From assembly GCF_003333305.1 (NCBI RefSeq), contig NZ_QOLD01000073.1:62001-126000 (forward strand): a stretch of 64,000 nucleotides of DNA. The letters are read 5' to 3'. The DNA is from Candidatus Colwellia aromaticivorans. GTDB lineage: Bacteria; Pseudomonadota; Gammaproteobacteria; Enterobacterales; Alteromonadaceae. Position numbers and translations under genes: made by a program. This document shows, one piece after another, positions 29,494 through 39,005 of the stretch. The notes beneath the pieces were generated by a model that had not been told where the DNA came from, ran no database searches, and saw only the letters and a program-made list of their open reading frames with translations. The stretch's first letter is position 1; each line of letters starts with the position of its first letter.

Positions 29494-30441
29494 CTATATT
29501 GATTCAGCATCATCAGTAATCGCTTCAAGTTCCGACAAAAAAGTTAAGCTAGGGGCAAAGAAAGCCGCCCCAGTTTCAGCTTGGGTATATTTAAGCAGGT
29601 GATCAACATTGCCATGTTCATCACCATGAATCATACTTTTTAACATCACGGCAAACGGTTTAGGTGAATGGCAATAAGACACAAAAAATAAACCTTGGCA
29701 CTTCATATCACCATAAGGCATACTTTGCCTTAATATTTCAATAGAATTACCCTGCTCATCTTTTAAACTTGTACGCTTGGTATGCGCAGTTAAGGGTTTA
29801 TCTTCATTTTTATACTCGATATTATCTAATTTGGTACGACCATAAGTATCTTCTTGCTCTTTATTTTTCAATGAATTCCAAAGCGTTAAATTATGTTGAT
29901 AGCGTTGTGTATGTAGATAACTACCCCCTGAAAAAATGGTATCATCGCAATCTTTCACTAAAGCAACATCTCTGCGGTGCATTCCTTTTGGGTTTTCAGT
30001 ACCATCAACAAAACCAGTTAAATCTCGACCATCTAAAAAACGAAATGCTTGTATTTGCTCAATCAATTCGACACTGTCGGCAAGTAGCTGACAAACTTTA
30101 GAACAAACAATATGGTTAACATCCCCACGATCACTACGAATTTCAATATAAATATCAACATTACTACTCGGTGCTACTCGATCATCACTATTCATTGACG
30201 GAAAAGGTTCTAATAATGCCGGGCGCGCCTGCGGATAAAATTCATCCCAATAATTAGCACCAATAGCAACCACTCCCGTTAAATTAGCTTCTGAATACTG
30301 ATCAGCATAATCTTCAAACAGTGCCGGCAAACGAGACAATGCCGTTCGAATAAATGCATTTTTATCATCTAAGGCATTAAAAAGTAGGTAACTGCCGTGT
30401 AAATTAGGCTCAGCGCAAATACCAAATTGTTCTCTAGCCAT
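29494..30441 (-). CDS. Dyp-type haem peroxidase
   Basis: DyP peroxidases use peroxide to oxidise dyes, lignin-like phenols or metals; some bacterial ones are encapsulin cargo. The 315-residue protein has the signature GFVDGTENP (distal Asp, near residue 143) and the conserved Arg-rich segment RTSLKDEQG near 224. There is no signal peptide and the length fits class B (YfeX-like, cytoplasmic). No encapsulin gene is nearby. It is transcribed against rraA with a nested repeat between them. Confidence 0.9.
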   Translation of the reverse strand: MAREQFGICAEPNLHGSYLLFNALDDKNAFIRTALSRLPALFEDYADQYSEANLTGVVAIGANYWDEFYPQARPALLEPFPSMNSDDRVAPSSNVDIYIEIRSDRGDVNHIVCSKVCQLLADSVELIEQIQAFRFLDGRDLTGFVDGTENPKGMHRRDVALVKDCDDTIFSGGSYLHTQRYQHNLTLWNSLKNKEQEDTYGRTKLDNIEYKNEDKPLTAHTKRTSLKDEQGNSIEILRQSMPYGDMKCQGLFFVSYCHSPKPFAVMLKSMIHGDEHGNVDHLLKYTQAETGAAFFAPSLTFLSELEAITDDAESI

Positions 30442-30513
30442 TTGAAATTCCTATCATTACATTAAGTGGATTTAAATATATATTTCTTTATTGTACACAA
30501 AAAAGTATTCTGG

Positions 30514-31413
30514 TTACATCACTTGCCATAAATCATATTTATCTTGGCACATTAACTCGTCTAACGTTTCCTGCTGATCTTTAAAGTGATTTACAAAAGT
30601 TAATTTATGACAAGAAAGTCCATTTTTTTTAAACTTGGGGGTTTTACTTATTTTACCCCTGTTACCGCTATCATTATTATGCCAAAAAACCTGTTTTTTG
30701 TTGTTATTTGCTAACAATAACAACACTTGCTCTTGCATTATAGTTACATCTTTTGCAGTTAAATTTTTTGCCGATAGAGATTGGGCATCGACAATCCCCG
30801 TTAAACCAGAAACAACATCAAGTGGCAGAGAAATTACGCCTTGTATAAAGCCTGAAACTAAACCACTACTTGCTTCTTGCCCTATCGTTTTAGCTTCAAT
30901 TATCATTACTTCTGCTCGCGTTAAATATTGAGGGATATCTTGCCGTGAGTGCTTAATCTCGGTTAAATACTGCGTTGAGTGTGCACGCCACAGAGACACT
31001 TCTGCCGTGGTAGCGTTAGTTGTCTTTATCACTGCGTCAACACGCTGTAAAACACTAGGTAAAGAATGTTGCAATAGTTGAATTTGTCTTTCTATTTCTT
31101 CTAAATGTATCCACAACTGCGGTAGCTGTTTCGAATATTGTTCACTTTGCGCTAAACCTTGCTCCACTATAGGTAGAGTCGTATCAACTTGCCTTAAAAT
31201 AGCGGGGACTTGTTTATCGACTAAAGTCCTAACTTTGCCAATTTCAATCCTCACTAACTCGACTTCATTTACTATAGCTGAAATATGAGGAGTGGTTCTA
31301 TCAACGGCATGAATGAACTCTGGGATTTCTTTCGTAAAACTAAGCAACGCATAAGCTAAATAACCTATGGCAACGCTAAGCAATACTTGTGAATAAGAGA
31401 ACTGTGTTTTCAT
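30514..31413 (-). CDS. Single-pass membrane protein with coiled coil and a surface-antigen-like C-terminal domain
   Basis: This 299-residue protein has an N-terminal membrane segment (about 8-27), a long helical, coiled-coil-like region (about 35-175: many QLPQL, SLPSVLQRVD heptads), a glycine-rich patch (ASSGLVSGFIQGVISLPLDV near 186) and a C-terminal domain with the pattern W..NDSGN.G, FKKNGLSCHKLTF, MCQDKYDLWQ. That C-terminal pattern resembles the small surface-antigen domain of outer-membrane lipoproteins. I do not recognise the full architecture. It lies 72 bp upstream of the DyP gene on the same strand and may share its transcript. Confidence 0.5.
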   Translation of the reverse strand: MKTQFSYSQVLLSVAIGYLAYALLSFTKEIPEFIHAVDRTTPHISAIVNEVELVRIEIGKVRTLVDKQVPAILRQVDTTLPIVEQGLAQSEQYSKQLPQLWIHLEEIERQIQLLQHSLPSVLQRVDAVIKTTNATTAEVSLWRAHSTQYLTEIKHSRQDIPQYLTRAEVMIIEAKTIGQEASSGLVSGFIQGVISLPLDVVSGLTGIVDAQSLSAKNLTAKDVTIMQEQVLLLLANNNKKQVFWHNNDSGNRGKISKTPKFKKNGLSCHKLTFVNHFKDQQETLDELMCQDKYDLWQVM

Positions 31414-31710
31414 AAGTCACTATTAATTTGTCAGTTTGTTGAGCTAAGTTAATTTCATCAAGTAAACAACGGGCTAGCTCCTCAAGTAGGTCAATAAACC
31501 CCAAGCTACTTTCAACTTGCAATGATGATAAGTATATAACCGTCGTCCGGTTATCGCCAATGAAATAACTTCTGTGAATAGGATAATGAATAAGATGCTG
31601 TAATTTTTTTTATGATCACTTTGCTTACAGTAATCTTTCCTCATAAAAAAGAAATACGCAGTAGTTTTATAGTGAAGAAAATATTAAAGCTTTGCTCCGA
31701 AACGCTATAA
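31414..31710. other. Gap without a gene
   Basis: About 300 bp between two minus-strand genes. It holds a small hairpin ATAACCG/CGGTTAT at 31536-31554 with no T-run, and the likely promoter of the coiled-coil protein. No coding frame or known RNA was recognised. Confidence 0.4.
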
Positions 31711-32838
31711 TTACTCTGGAATAAGCCTTTTTATCCCCACCCCATCGATACCGACATAAATATAACCGTCTTTCCCTTGCAGTAAACTTCGTGTACGACC
31801 AATATCTTCAAAAACTTTTTCTTGGCTCAGAACCTGCTCGCCTTCAATGGTTAATAACACTAAATGGTCAAACTTCATTGAGCCTACTAAAAACTTTCCT
31901 TGCAATAATGGGTATTTATCGCTTGAAACATAAATCATGCCTGATGGTGCTATTGAAGGTGTCCAATAAAGAACTGGTTGTGCCATTTTGCTATCTTCAG
32001 TTTTATCGGTAAATTTTGTGCCATTGTAATTAATGCCGTAACTGATTTCTGGCCAGCCATAATTGATAGCTTTTTTAATAATATTTACTTCGTCACCACC
32101 GCGAGGCCCATGTTCATGTGACCAAATATTTTTGGTACGGGGATCAATACTTATTCCTTGTGGGTTACGATGACCATAAGAAAATATAGCAGATTTAAAA
32201 CCATCCTGATCTGAAAATGGATTATCTGAAGGAACTTTTCCATCATCATGTAATCGGTATATTTTCCCGCCATCTTTACTAAGATCCTGAGGGTTTACAT
32301 TACGTTGGCCTCTATCACCTATGGAGAAGAAGATAAAACCTTTATCGTCAAATACAATGCGACCACCATAGTGTTGCCCCTTCTTTGAATTAGGTTGAGC
32401 CTTATATAATAATTTTTGATCAGTTAATGATAAGTTTGAAATATTTAGAGTGGCTCGCATTAATGCCGTATTGCTGCCTGAGCTTTTGCCGTCTTTACTG
32501 GCATAAGTAAAATAGATCCATTGATTCTTCAAAAAGTCTGGATGAAGTTTTAGGTCAAGTAACCCCCCTTGACCATTACTATGAATCAGGGGTAGCCCGG
32601 TGATGCGTTTAGACAACAAGCGACCATTTTTGATCACCCGTAATTCTCCCTTTCGTTCGCTGATCAGGATTTCGTCGCTAGGCAGCTGTACCATAGCCCA
32701 AGGAATTGATATTCCGTCAGCAACCAATGATATTGAAATGTTCTTATCAAGGCCATTGGTTTGCATAATGAGGCTATCGTATGCGTTACAGCAAGTGCTG
32801 ATCACAAGCGCTAAGAGTATTGTTATATATACTTTCAT
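31711..32838 (-). CDS. PQQ-dependent aldose (glucose/sorbosone-type) dehydrogenase
   Basis: The 375-residue secreted protein has a signal peptide (cleaved near CCNAYDS) and a six-bladed propeller of the soluble glucose dehydrogenase family. Typical features are SIPWAMVQLPSDEILISERK near 47, GQGGLLDLKLHPDF near 90, GDRGQR near 174 and EHGPRGGDEVNIIKKAINYG near 241. It would oxidise aldoses in the periplasm using PQQ and pass electrons to the chain. No pqq genes are in the window, so PQQ supply is unknown. It is divergent from the nitrilase-like gene. Confidence 0.85.
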   Translation of the reverse strand: MKVYITILLALVISTCCNAYDSLIMQTNGLDKNISISLVADGISIPWAMVQLPSDEILISERKGELRVIKNGRLLSKRITGLPLIHSNGQGGLLDLKLHPDFLKNQWIYFTYASKDGKSSGSNTALMRATLNISNLSLTDQKLLYKAQPNSKKGQHYGGRIVFDDKGFIFFSIGDRGQRNVNPQDLSKDGGKIYRLHDDGKVPSDNPFSDQDGFKSAIFSYGHRNPQGISIDPRTKNIWSHEHGPRGGDEVNIIKKAINYGWPEISYGINYNGTKFTDKTEDSKMAQPVLYWTPSIAPSGMIYVSSDKYPLLQGKFLVGSMKFDHLVLLTIEGEQVLSQEKVFEDIGRTRSLLQGKDGYIYVGIDGVGIKRLIPE

Positions 32839-32948
32839 TGCTTTATCTTTTGGCTAGTAATAATTCAGTGTCATAAATAAAGTGGTTGTAGTCAATGTTA
32901 AGTCCCCATAAAATTGTATCAATTATTAGTTACATGGAAAAATAAATA

Positions 32949-34766
32949 ATGCGAGTAGCCGTTTCTCAGTTTGCCTCCTCCATAAATACTCAAGAAAACT
33001 TAGCAACCTGTATTCGTATGATAAATGAGGCGGCAGTGTGTGAGCCATCACTAATCGTTCTTCCTGAGTTTTGTAATACCCTGTTTTGTCATGCTCAACC
33101 TGGGTACGTCGATCATAATCAGGCCTGGAATGAAGCCTTACCCGCTAATGGTACTTTTTTACAACGTATAGCACAGCAAGCGAAACAACATGACTGTTAC
33201 ATTGTGCTCAATGTTACTTTACGACGAGACCTTTTACGCGATCATCAAGATGGCACGATCCAATCAAATATTAGTGTCACTTCATGTTTATTTTCCCCAA
33301 GTGGAGATCTCATTCACCAAGCAGATAAACAAACATTGACGGGGTATGAAAATAATTTTTTTACTAGTGCTAAACAAGTGTCTGAGGTGATAACAACACC
33401 TTTTGGAAAATTAGGACTGTTGACTGGTAGCGATAGTATGACCTTTGAAGCATCACGCGGATTAGCTTTACATGGCGCGCAATTGTTGTGTCATTCAATA
33501 AATTCATTCGTCTTAGATCAAAGTAATTTACATGGACCTGCTCGAGCGTGCGAAAATAAAGTGTTTTTAGCATCGGCAAATAAGGTTGGTTCACTAGTAC
33601 CTCCAGTAAAAATACAAGAAGCACTAGAGGAACAACCACAAGAAAAAAGTGTCATTTATTCAGCGGAAGATTTGATCCCGAATGAAGTTCTTGTAGGCTC
33701 AGGTCAAAGCCAAATAGTTTCTCCAAATGGTAAGGTGCTAGCAAAGATAACGATCAATGAAGAAGGTTTTATTTTCGCTGATATTGACTTGGCAGAATGC
33801 AGCATCAACAATAAAAAACTCCGCCCAGATGGTACTGACCTGATCAAGCAGCGGCGACCTGAACTTTATCAAGGGCTAGCAGCATCGATAAATCAGCCAT
33901 TGCACTTGAAAAAAGTACCTCAGCATGAAGATGCACATATTCAGAAAAATAAAGTCCCTGTAACTGCCAATGTCGCCATATTTGCAACATACAAGTCTAA
34001 CGAGCAAGCCATTGAAGATGTTTGTCATTACATTGAAAATAACCTCAGTGATATTATTCAATTACCTGAGTTATTCTTTATCGCAGATAAAACAATCCTG
34101 AATAACGCGGAACAAATAGCTGCAGCAGCATGCCTGAGCCAGCAGCTAATTAATCAAGTTAGCCCAGTGTTGAGACCTTTTCAGTACGTGTGCACGAGTT
34201 TAGTGATTGAAGGAAAGCATCAGGCAGTGCTAATAAGTGAACATGGTGTATTCGCAGTACAACAGCAATTACATTTTTGTCAACGATATCAGTGGACCGC
34301 ACTAGGTAATGAGGTAAACATTATAGAATTGCCCTTAGAGCAAGGGAATATTAACGTTGCTATGCTAACAGCCGATGATGCTAACATACCTGAAATAGTC
34401 AACGTTGCGGCCTTAAATGACATCCACGTATTACTGGTACCCTTTGAGATTCAAGAGCCATGCGAGGTTGAATATAGTTTATTATCTCGCGCTACTGAAA
34501 ATAGAATTTGTATTGTTGCCGCAAGTCGTGAGAAAAGCTTTGTCAATGATTTACCTATTGATAAAGATATGAAGACAAAGAATAAAAACAAAATAAAGTC
34601 TCAGAAATCTACAGGATTAATTATTAATTTAACCACCGATTGCACCTTATTATCTCAGTTGAAATCAAATAAGTTTACTGGCTATATCAATCCACCTCTG
34701 GTCAAGCACCAACATGGTAAAATAACCAAAGCCGTGATTCATCCTATCGCAGCTTGCAAGAAATAG
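32949..34766 (+). CDS. Tandem nitrilase-fold protein lacking catalytic cysteines
   Basis: The 605-residue protein consists of two carbon-nitrogen hydrolase domains (about 1-290 and 335-600). Domain 1 keeps the catalytic Glu (VLPEF, near 37) and Lys (ADKQTLTGYE, near 121), but where active enzymes have ICYD it has TGSD: the nucleophile is Gly160. Domain 2 keeps Glu in LPELFF, has Gln in place of Lys (QQQLHF), and TADD where the Cys should be (Ala475). The surrounding fold signature LALHGAQLL and ATENRICIVAAS are intact. So it is a nitrilase-fold pseudoenzyme or one with a new chemistry. There is no frameshift; the frame is fully open, which argues that it is used. Confidence 0.7.
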   Translation: MRVAVSQFASSINTQENLATCIRMINEAAVCEPSLIVLPEFCNTLFCHAQPGYVDHNQAWNEALPANGTFLQRIAQQAKQHDCYIVLNVTLRRDLLRDHQDGTIQSNISVTSCLFSPSGDLIHQADKQTLTGYENNFFTSAKQVSEVITTPFGKLGLLTGSDSMTFEASRGLALHGAQLLCHSINSFVLDQSNLHGPARACENKVFLASANKVGSLVPPVKIQEALEEQPQEKSVIYSAEDLIPNEVLVGSGQSQIVSPNGKVLAKITINEEGFIFADIDLAECSINNKKLRPDGTDLIKQRRPELYQGLAASINQPLHLKKVPQHEDAHIQKNKVPVTANVAIFATYKSNEQAIEDVCHYIENNLSDIIQLPELFFIADKTILNNAEQIAAAACLSQQLINQVSPVLRPFQYVCTSLVIEGKHQAVLISEHGVFAVQQQLHFCQRYQWTALGNEVNIIELPLEQGNINVAMLTADDANIPEIVNVAALNDIHVLLVPFEIQEPCEVEYSLLSRATENRICIVAASREKSFVNDLPIDKDMKTKNKNKIKSQKSTGLIINLTTDCTLLSQLKSNKFTGYINPPLVKHQHGKITKAVIHPIAACKK

Positions 34767-34768
34767 GG

Positions 34769-35129
34769 TTAAAAATATTTAGACCATGCAAAAGTGAGTG
34801 AGTTAGAATCAACTCCAATTGATGAATTTGATTTCTGGTAAATATATACAAACTTTATTGATTGCGATCGACTAATAGGCATACCAAATGAAAGTGCCGA
34901 TAATAACGTATGCTTTTTGTCATTCTTACTCACACTTTCAATTTTTGATCCCCCACCAATGCCATAACCAATGCCAATCACTTGCATATCAAGAGGTACA
35001 GGAGTCCATCGACATGGTTCTAAATCTTGTGTCGAAACGTTCAAGCAACAAGGTAAACTTTGTAAAAGGAAGAAAATAATTACAAATCTAACAAATAGTG
35101 AAGCTATGCTTAACTGTTTTCTTAAACAT
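34769..35129 (-). pseudogene. Internally deleted outer-membrane protein of the Phenol_MetA_deg type
   Basis: On the minus strand an ATG at 35129-35127 opens MFKKTVKHSFTI, a signal peptide start, which hits a stop after 13 codons; one frame over, the hydrophobic core (FVIIFFLLQSLPCC) continues into QDLEPCRWTPVPLDMQVIGI, the usual N-terminus of the mature protein. After only about 20 more residues the sequence jumps to what is normally the C-terminal strand block (SALSFGMPISRSQSIKFVYI, ending SLTFAWSKYF). Full-length family members have about 300 residues, so roughly 180 are missing. Frameshift plus internal deletion make it a pseudogene. Family assignment is from memory of the conserved ends. 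Confidence 0.6.
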
Positions 35130-35411
35130 TTTCCGTTCGTTTAAATTAAAAAATTAAACAACTACGACCTATGTTGTGGCATCACTGGCATCATAATAAA
35201 AGCAGTCTGACTGCCTTTTTCATAAAAAATGATATGATTTTATTTCACTAATAGCCGCTATGTAGGAAGAATTTAAAACGAGAACTTAGGTGTGAATAAT
35301 TTGAGAGAGGTTTACAATACCATTGTTTTTATCTAACTATCTTATAAAGCTTTATAATCACAAATAAAGTATAAATTTCGGCAGTAACCTCAAAATTAAT
35401 AAGAGCTTAAT
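35130..35411. other. Gap before the radical SAM gene, with a small plus-strand terminator
   Basis: A hairpin GCAG/CTGC (35202-35214) followed by CTTTTT lies at 35202-35220 and could end plus-strand transcripts, possibly from the nitrilase-fold gene. The rest is AT-rich and should contain the radical SAM promoter. No gene seen. Confidence 0.4.
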
Positions 35412-36314
35412 ATGTACCCTCTAAAGTATACAGAACCCGTTTTTCGCCCTCCTAGTGAATGGAAAAGTCTAATATTGCAAGTAACCAATGGTTGCTCATG
35501 GAATCGCTGTTCTTTTTGCGAAATGTATTCAGATAAAAATAAAAAATTTAAACCTAAAAAAGTAGATTTGATTGAGAAAGAAATTATTTCAATAGCGCAA
35601 TCAGGCTTGCCCGTTGGTCGAGTTTTCCTCGCTGATGGTGATGCTATGATGTTGCCATTTAAGCGATTAAAAGAAATATTACTGTTAATCAAACAGTACT
35701 TACCTCAAGTCACCCGGGTTTCTAGCTATTGTTTACCGAGAAATTTAACAAATAAAACTGTTGAACAACTATCTGAACTGCAAGACTTAGGGTTAAAGCT
35801 CATGTATGTTGGCTGTGAAAGTGGAGATGATGAAGTACTTGAATTAATTGACAAAGGTGAAACATACAATAGTTCATTAATTGCCCTAAATAAAATAAAA
35901 CAGTCAGGAATGAAAAGTTCAGTAATGATATTAAATGGCTTAGGTGGGCCTGAATTATCAAAACAGCACGCAATTAATTCTGCACGGTTAATGAATGAAG
36001 CCCAACCTGACTACTTATCAACATTAGTCGTTAGTTTTCCTCAAGGTGAAGAGCGCTTTGCTAAACCCTTCACAGATCGTCAATATCAACCATTTCGTCT
36101 TTTAACTCAATTAGAATTATTTAATGAAATGAAGTTATTATTATCAAAACTTGAATTAGAAAAAACAGTTTTTAGATCTGATCACGCTTCAAATTATTTA
36201 GTATTGAAGGGAGTTTTAGGTAAAGATAAAGAAAAGCTAGTGAATACGGTTCAAATGGCATTAGACCAATCAGGAAGCATTCCTATTAGGCAAGAGTGGG
36301 AAAGAGGATTATAG
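35412..36314 (+). CDS. Radical SAM enzyme, CX4CX2C type
   Basis: The 300-residue protein has a cluster motif GCSWNRCSFCEMY (Cys 29, 34 and 37), so the spacing is CX4CX2C rather than the usual CX3CX2C. The barrel continues with VFLADGDAMMLP near 70 (the GGE-like strand) and MYVGCESGDDEVL near 131. It resembles a group of stand-alone radical SAM proteins without known substrate that are annotated near Elp3/oxygen-independent coproporphyrinogen oxidase families. There is no B12 domain and no extra cluster. No partner gene is adjacent, so the reaction cannot be assigned. Confidence 0.8.
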   Translation: MYPLKYTEPVFRPPSEWKSLILQVTNGCSWNRCSFCEMYSDKNKKFKPKKVDLIEKEIISIAQSGLPVGRVFLADGDAMMLPFKRLKEILLLIKQYLPQVTRVSSYCLPRNLTNKTVEQLSELQDLGLKLMYVGCESGDDEVLELIDKGETYNSSLIALNKIKQSGMKSSVMILNGLGGPELSKQHAINSARLMNEAQPDYLSTLVVSFPQGEERFAKPFTDRQYQPFRLLTQLELFNEMKLLLSKLELEKTVFRSDHASNYLVLKGVLGKDKEKLVNTVQMALDQSGSIPIRQEWERGL

Positions 36315-36365
36315 ATGAATAATTGCTGTAACGACGCATAATAATTAAGACAAACTAACCTAATC

Positions 36366-36402
36366 ACCTGACAATTATCTAATTTCAGAAATATTGTCAG
36401 GT
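36366..36402. terminator. Perfect 10-bp hairpin between convergent genes
   Basis: ACCTGACAAT and ATTGTCAGGT are exact complements separated by 17 bases. It lies between the 3' ends of the radical SAM gene and plsB, the right place for a bidirectional transcript end, but no T-run follows on either strand. Confidence 0.4.
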
Positions 36403-36431
36403 TCTCATTGAGCGACTATAGAAAGTAAAAT

Positions 36432-38876
36432 TTATGAACGGGCAATACTTTGTAATACTTCAATTGCAACTAGGTTGGTTACTGACATTTTAAGTTGTTT
36501 CATCGTTTCAGTCGTTACGAGCAAACCGTCTTCATTAAGCGCGATATAATTTTGTTCTCGCAGAGTGTTAATTAAGGTAGCTTGCGCTTTTTTGTCAATA
36601 AACTCAGGTGCGGTTATATTATTTAATACTGCTAATCGCTTGGCTATAGCAACAACTTTTTGCTCTAAATCTCTTCTAGTAAGAGGCTCTAATCGCGTTA
36701 TTAATGAAGTTATAATAGCAAGCCTTTGTAAGCTTTCATCCATACATTCAGCCATATGGTGGGTGTAGCTTAGTTGCTCAGTATCATCCGTTAATGACCA
36801 GAACTCCGCTTTACTGTGTTTAGCAATACCTGCTTTTTCTAAAAAGACTAAAACCTGTTCAACTTGATTAGCCATTTGCTCCGGTGTTTGCCACAAAAAC
36901 AAGTCATCTTTTAAAGTAGCTAGTATGTTTACAGTTTGTTCTGTTAGCTGTTTTTGAGCTATTTTAGTATTGTTAGTTAATAACTTACACACTAACGAGA
37001 TTAAACCGTAGGTGTGTAAAATATTATTTCGATAGTAGCGCATCTCTAGGCTAGCAGAGTCATTTAGTGAAATGATAGTACCAAAGCTATCTGTGGATAT
37101 TGTTACTTTATTAAGTGAAATAACATGGGTTAATAATTCACTACCAGTTTCTTGCGGTATCGTTAATTGGTCACTAAAAGGTGCATGTCGTTGAATATTT
37201 AGTGCAAAATCTAGTTGTTTTTCTAAATCAGCTTTAGCAAGGGCTTTGTTTTCGCAGGCATGTAAAATAAGCGCAACTAATGCTACGCCGTTTAAAGCCG
37301 CACATTGATTGATACCTGTCATTAATTGATTTGCCATACCGTTAACCGTTGGCGTTAGCCAGTTAGGCTTTTGTGGGTTGATAGGATCAATCGCCGCTTT
37401 CCAATCGGGCACTTGTTTATTTAAATATTCATTAATATTGATAGGTTCACCAAAATTAACATAACCATTGCCATAATTACGTAAGTTTTTAATGGCTTTA
37501 AGTACACCAAACATAGATTCTTTTTTCTTTTCACTACCACTAAGCTCTTTGTGATAAGTGCCAACTTCCATAACATGTTCGTAACCTAAATACACAGGTA
37601 CTAGGGTTAATGGGCGGTCAATACCACGAAGTAAACTTTGAATAGTCATGGATATCATGCCAGTTTTAGGATTTAATAATCGACCTGTACGGCTACGGCC
37701 ACCTTCGGTGTAATATTTTACTGAATAGCCTCGTTCAAACAACAAACCTAAATATTCACGGAAAATGGTTGAATATAAACGATTACCAGCAAAACTACGG
37801 CGAATGAAAAAAGCCCCGCCTTTCCTAAATATTGGCCCCGCAGGCCAAAAGTTTAAGTTAATGCCAGCGGCAATACGCGGCATAACTAAACCTTCTTGCA
37901 AAATGACGTAGGAAAGCAATAAATAATCCATATGGCTTCGATGGCACGGTACATAAATAATTTCGTGTCCGTCTTGAGCTAGTTCTCGTAATACTTGAGA
38001 GTTATTCACTTTGATGTCGCTATACAAACGGCCCCACAGCCAGCGTAAAATACGTTCACCCAAGCGCACTAATGAAACGCTGTAATCACCAGCTATTTCT
38101 TCCATCATGGTTTGTGCTTGTTTTTTTACTTGCTCAGTACTGAGGTTTTTACTTTTAGCTTCGTCTTTGATAATGCGCATCACTGCAGGATTAGCAAATA
38201 AAGCGGTGAACATTTGCTGGCGATGAATAAGACGCGGCCCTTTTGCTGCAATGTTTTGTCGGTGAAAATGAAAACGAGCAACACGGAGTAATTTATGTGC
38301 CGTGGCTTCATCGTTACCGTGATTGTCAGACATATCTCTTAACGAGAGTGCTTCGCTGTATCGTACTAAGTTATCGCGACCGAGAAAAAGTACAATGAAA
38401 ATTTTCCGAAGCCAAGTAGGAGAAGCTTGCTCCGCTAGTAGTGAAGAAACATTGGCATTGTTTTTTTCTTGGGTTGGTACTCTACCCCAAATAAGGTTCA
38501 CGGGTATTAATTGCGCATCAAGCTCTTTATTAATATCGTGTTGATTAAGAATATCTAGACCTTGATGTAATGCGGTAGTTTGTTTTGTTTTAAACAATGA
38601 AAGCACTGATTTAGGTTTTTCTAAACATAAAGTGCGGTCAAAAAGTTTGCCATTTATTTTAATTTTGCTTAACGGGTCAGGCAATTTTTGTTTTTTACAG
38701 GCTGCTTGAAGTGTTAATAAGTCACTGGCTGATTGGTGACTTACTACGTAAAAAATAGGGCGCGTTTGAGTTTCTACAGATGCTTGGGCATCTTGCACTA
38801 TTTTACTACGAACCAATAAACGTAAAGGGAGTTTTAATAATAAATAAAAGAAAGAACGCAATATAGACATCATCAT
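36432..38876 (-). CDS. plsB: Glycerol-3-phosphate 1-O-acyltransferase PlsB
   Basis: PlsB puts the first acyl chain on glycerol-3-phosphate at the inner membrane in phospholipid synthesis. The 814-residue length fits the family. The acyltransferase motifs are visible: HRSHMD (HX4D, 312-317), AGINLNFWPAGPIFRKGGAFFIRRSF near 339, YYTEGGRSRTG (near 389) and LVPVYLGYEHVMEVG (near 424). The start is at a run of three Met codons. A partial family 1 repeat and a GGDEF gene follow upstream. Confidence 0.95.
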   Translation of the reverse strand: MMMSILRSFFYLLLKLPLRLLVRSKIVQDAQASVETQTRPIFYVVSHQSASDLLTLQAACKKQKLPDPLSKIKINGKLFDRTLCLEKPKSVLSLFKTKQTTALHQGLDILNQHDINKELDAQLIPVNLIWGRVPTQEKNNANVSSLLAEQASPTWLRKIFIVLFLGRDNLVRYSEALSLRDMSDNHGNDEATAHKLLRVARFHFHRQNIAAKGPRLIHRQQMFTALFANPAVMRIIKDEAKSKNLSTEQVKKQAQTMMEEIAGDYSVSLVRLGERILRWLWGRLYSDIKVNNSQVLRELAQDGHEIIYVPCHRSHMDYLLLSYVILQEGLVMPRIAAGINLNFWPAGPIFRKGGAFFIRRSFAGNRLYSTIFREYLGLLFERGYSVKYYTEGGRSRTGRLLNPKTGMISMTIQSLLRGIDRPLTLVPVYLGYEHVMEVGTYHKELSGSEKKKESMFGVLKAIKNLRNYGNGYVNFGEPININEYLNKQVPDWKAAIDPINPQKPNWLTPTVNGMANQLMTGINQCAALNGVALVALILHACENKALAKADLEKQLDFALNIQRHAPFSDQLTIPQETGSELLTHVISLNKVTISTDSFGTIISLNDSASLEMRYYRNNILHTYGLISLVCKLLTNNTKIAQKQLTEQTVNILATLKDDLFLWQTPEQMANQVEQVLVFLEKAGIAKHSKAEFWSLTDDTEQLSYTHHMAECMDESLQRLAIITSLITRLEPLTRRDLEQKVVAIAKRLAVLNNITAPEFIDKKAQATLINTLREQNYIALNEDGLLVTTETMKQLKMSVTNLVAIEVLQSIARS

Positions 38877-38929
38877 CGCTAAAGTTAATTGTTGGTCAGA
38901 TAAAAGAAGGAGTTTAACATTTATTTATA

Positions 38930-39000
38930 GCCAAACCACTTCAAGATACGAGTTTCAGGACGCCTAAGTAAACCATGGTGAACTATGAACAAGGCGCACT
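38930..39000. repeat. Partial family 1 repeat
   Basis: CCAAACCACTTCAAGATACG followed by AGTTTCAGGACGCCTAAGTA matches the left end of copy B (10477-10560), and AACAAGGCGCA marks the same inner module. The right half is missing. It carries GAACTATGAAC, also seen in the nested hairpin of copy B. It is between plsB and the end of the diguanylate cyclase gene. Confidence 0.6.
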
Positions 39001-39005
39001 TTTCA

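Noticed and set aside
34888-35079. Plus-strand open frame across the Phenol_MetA_deg pseudogene
   Set aside because: It is antisense to the recognisable N- and C-terminal family blocks and has no support of its own.
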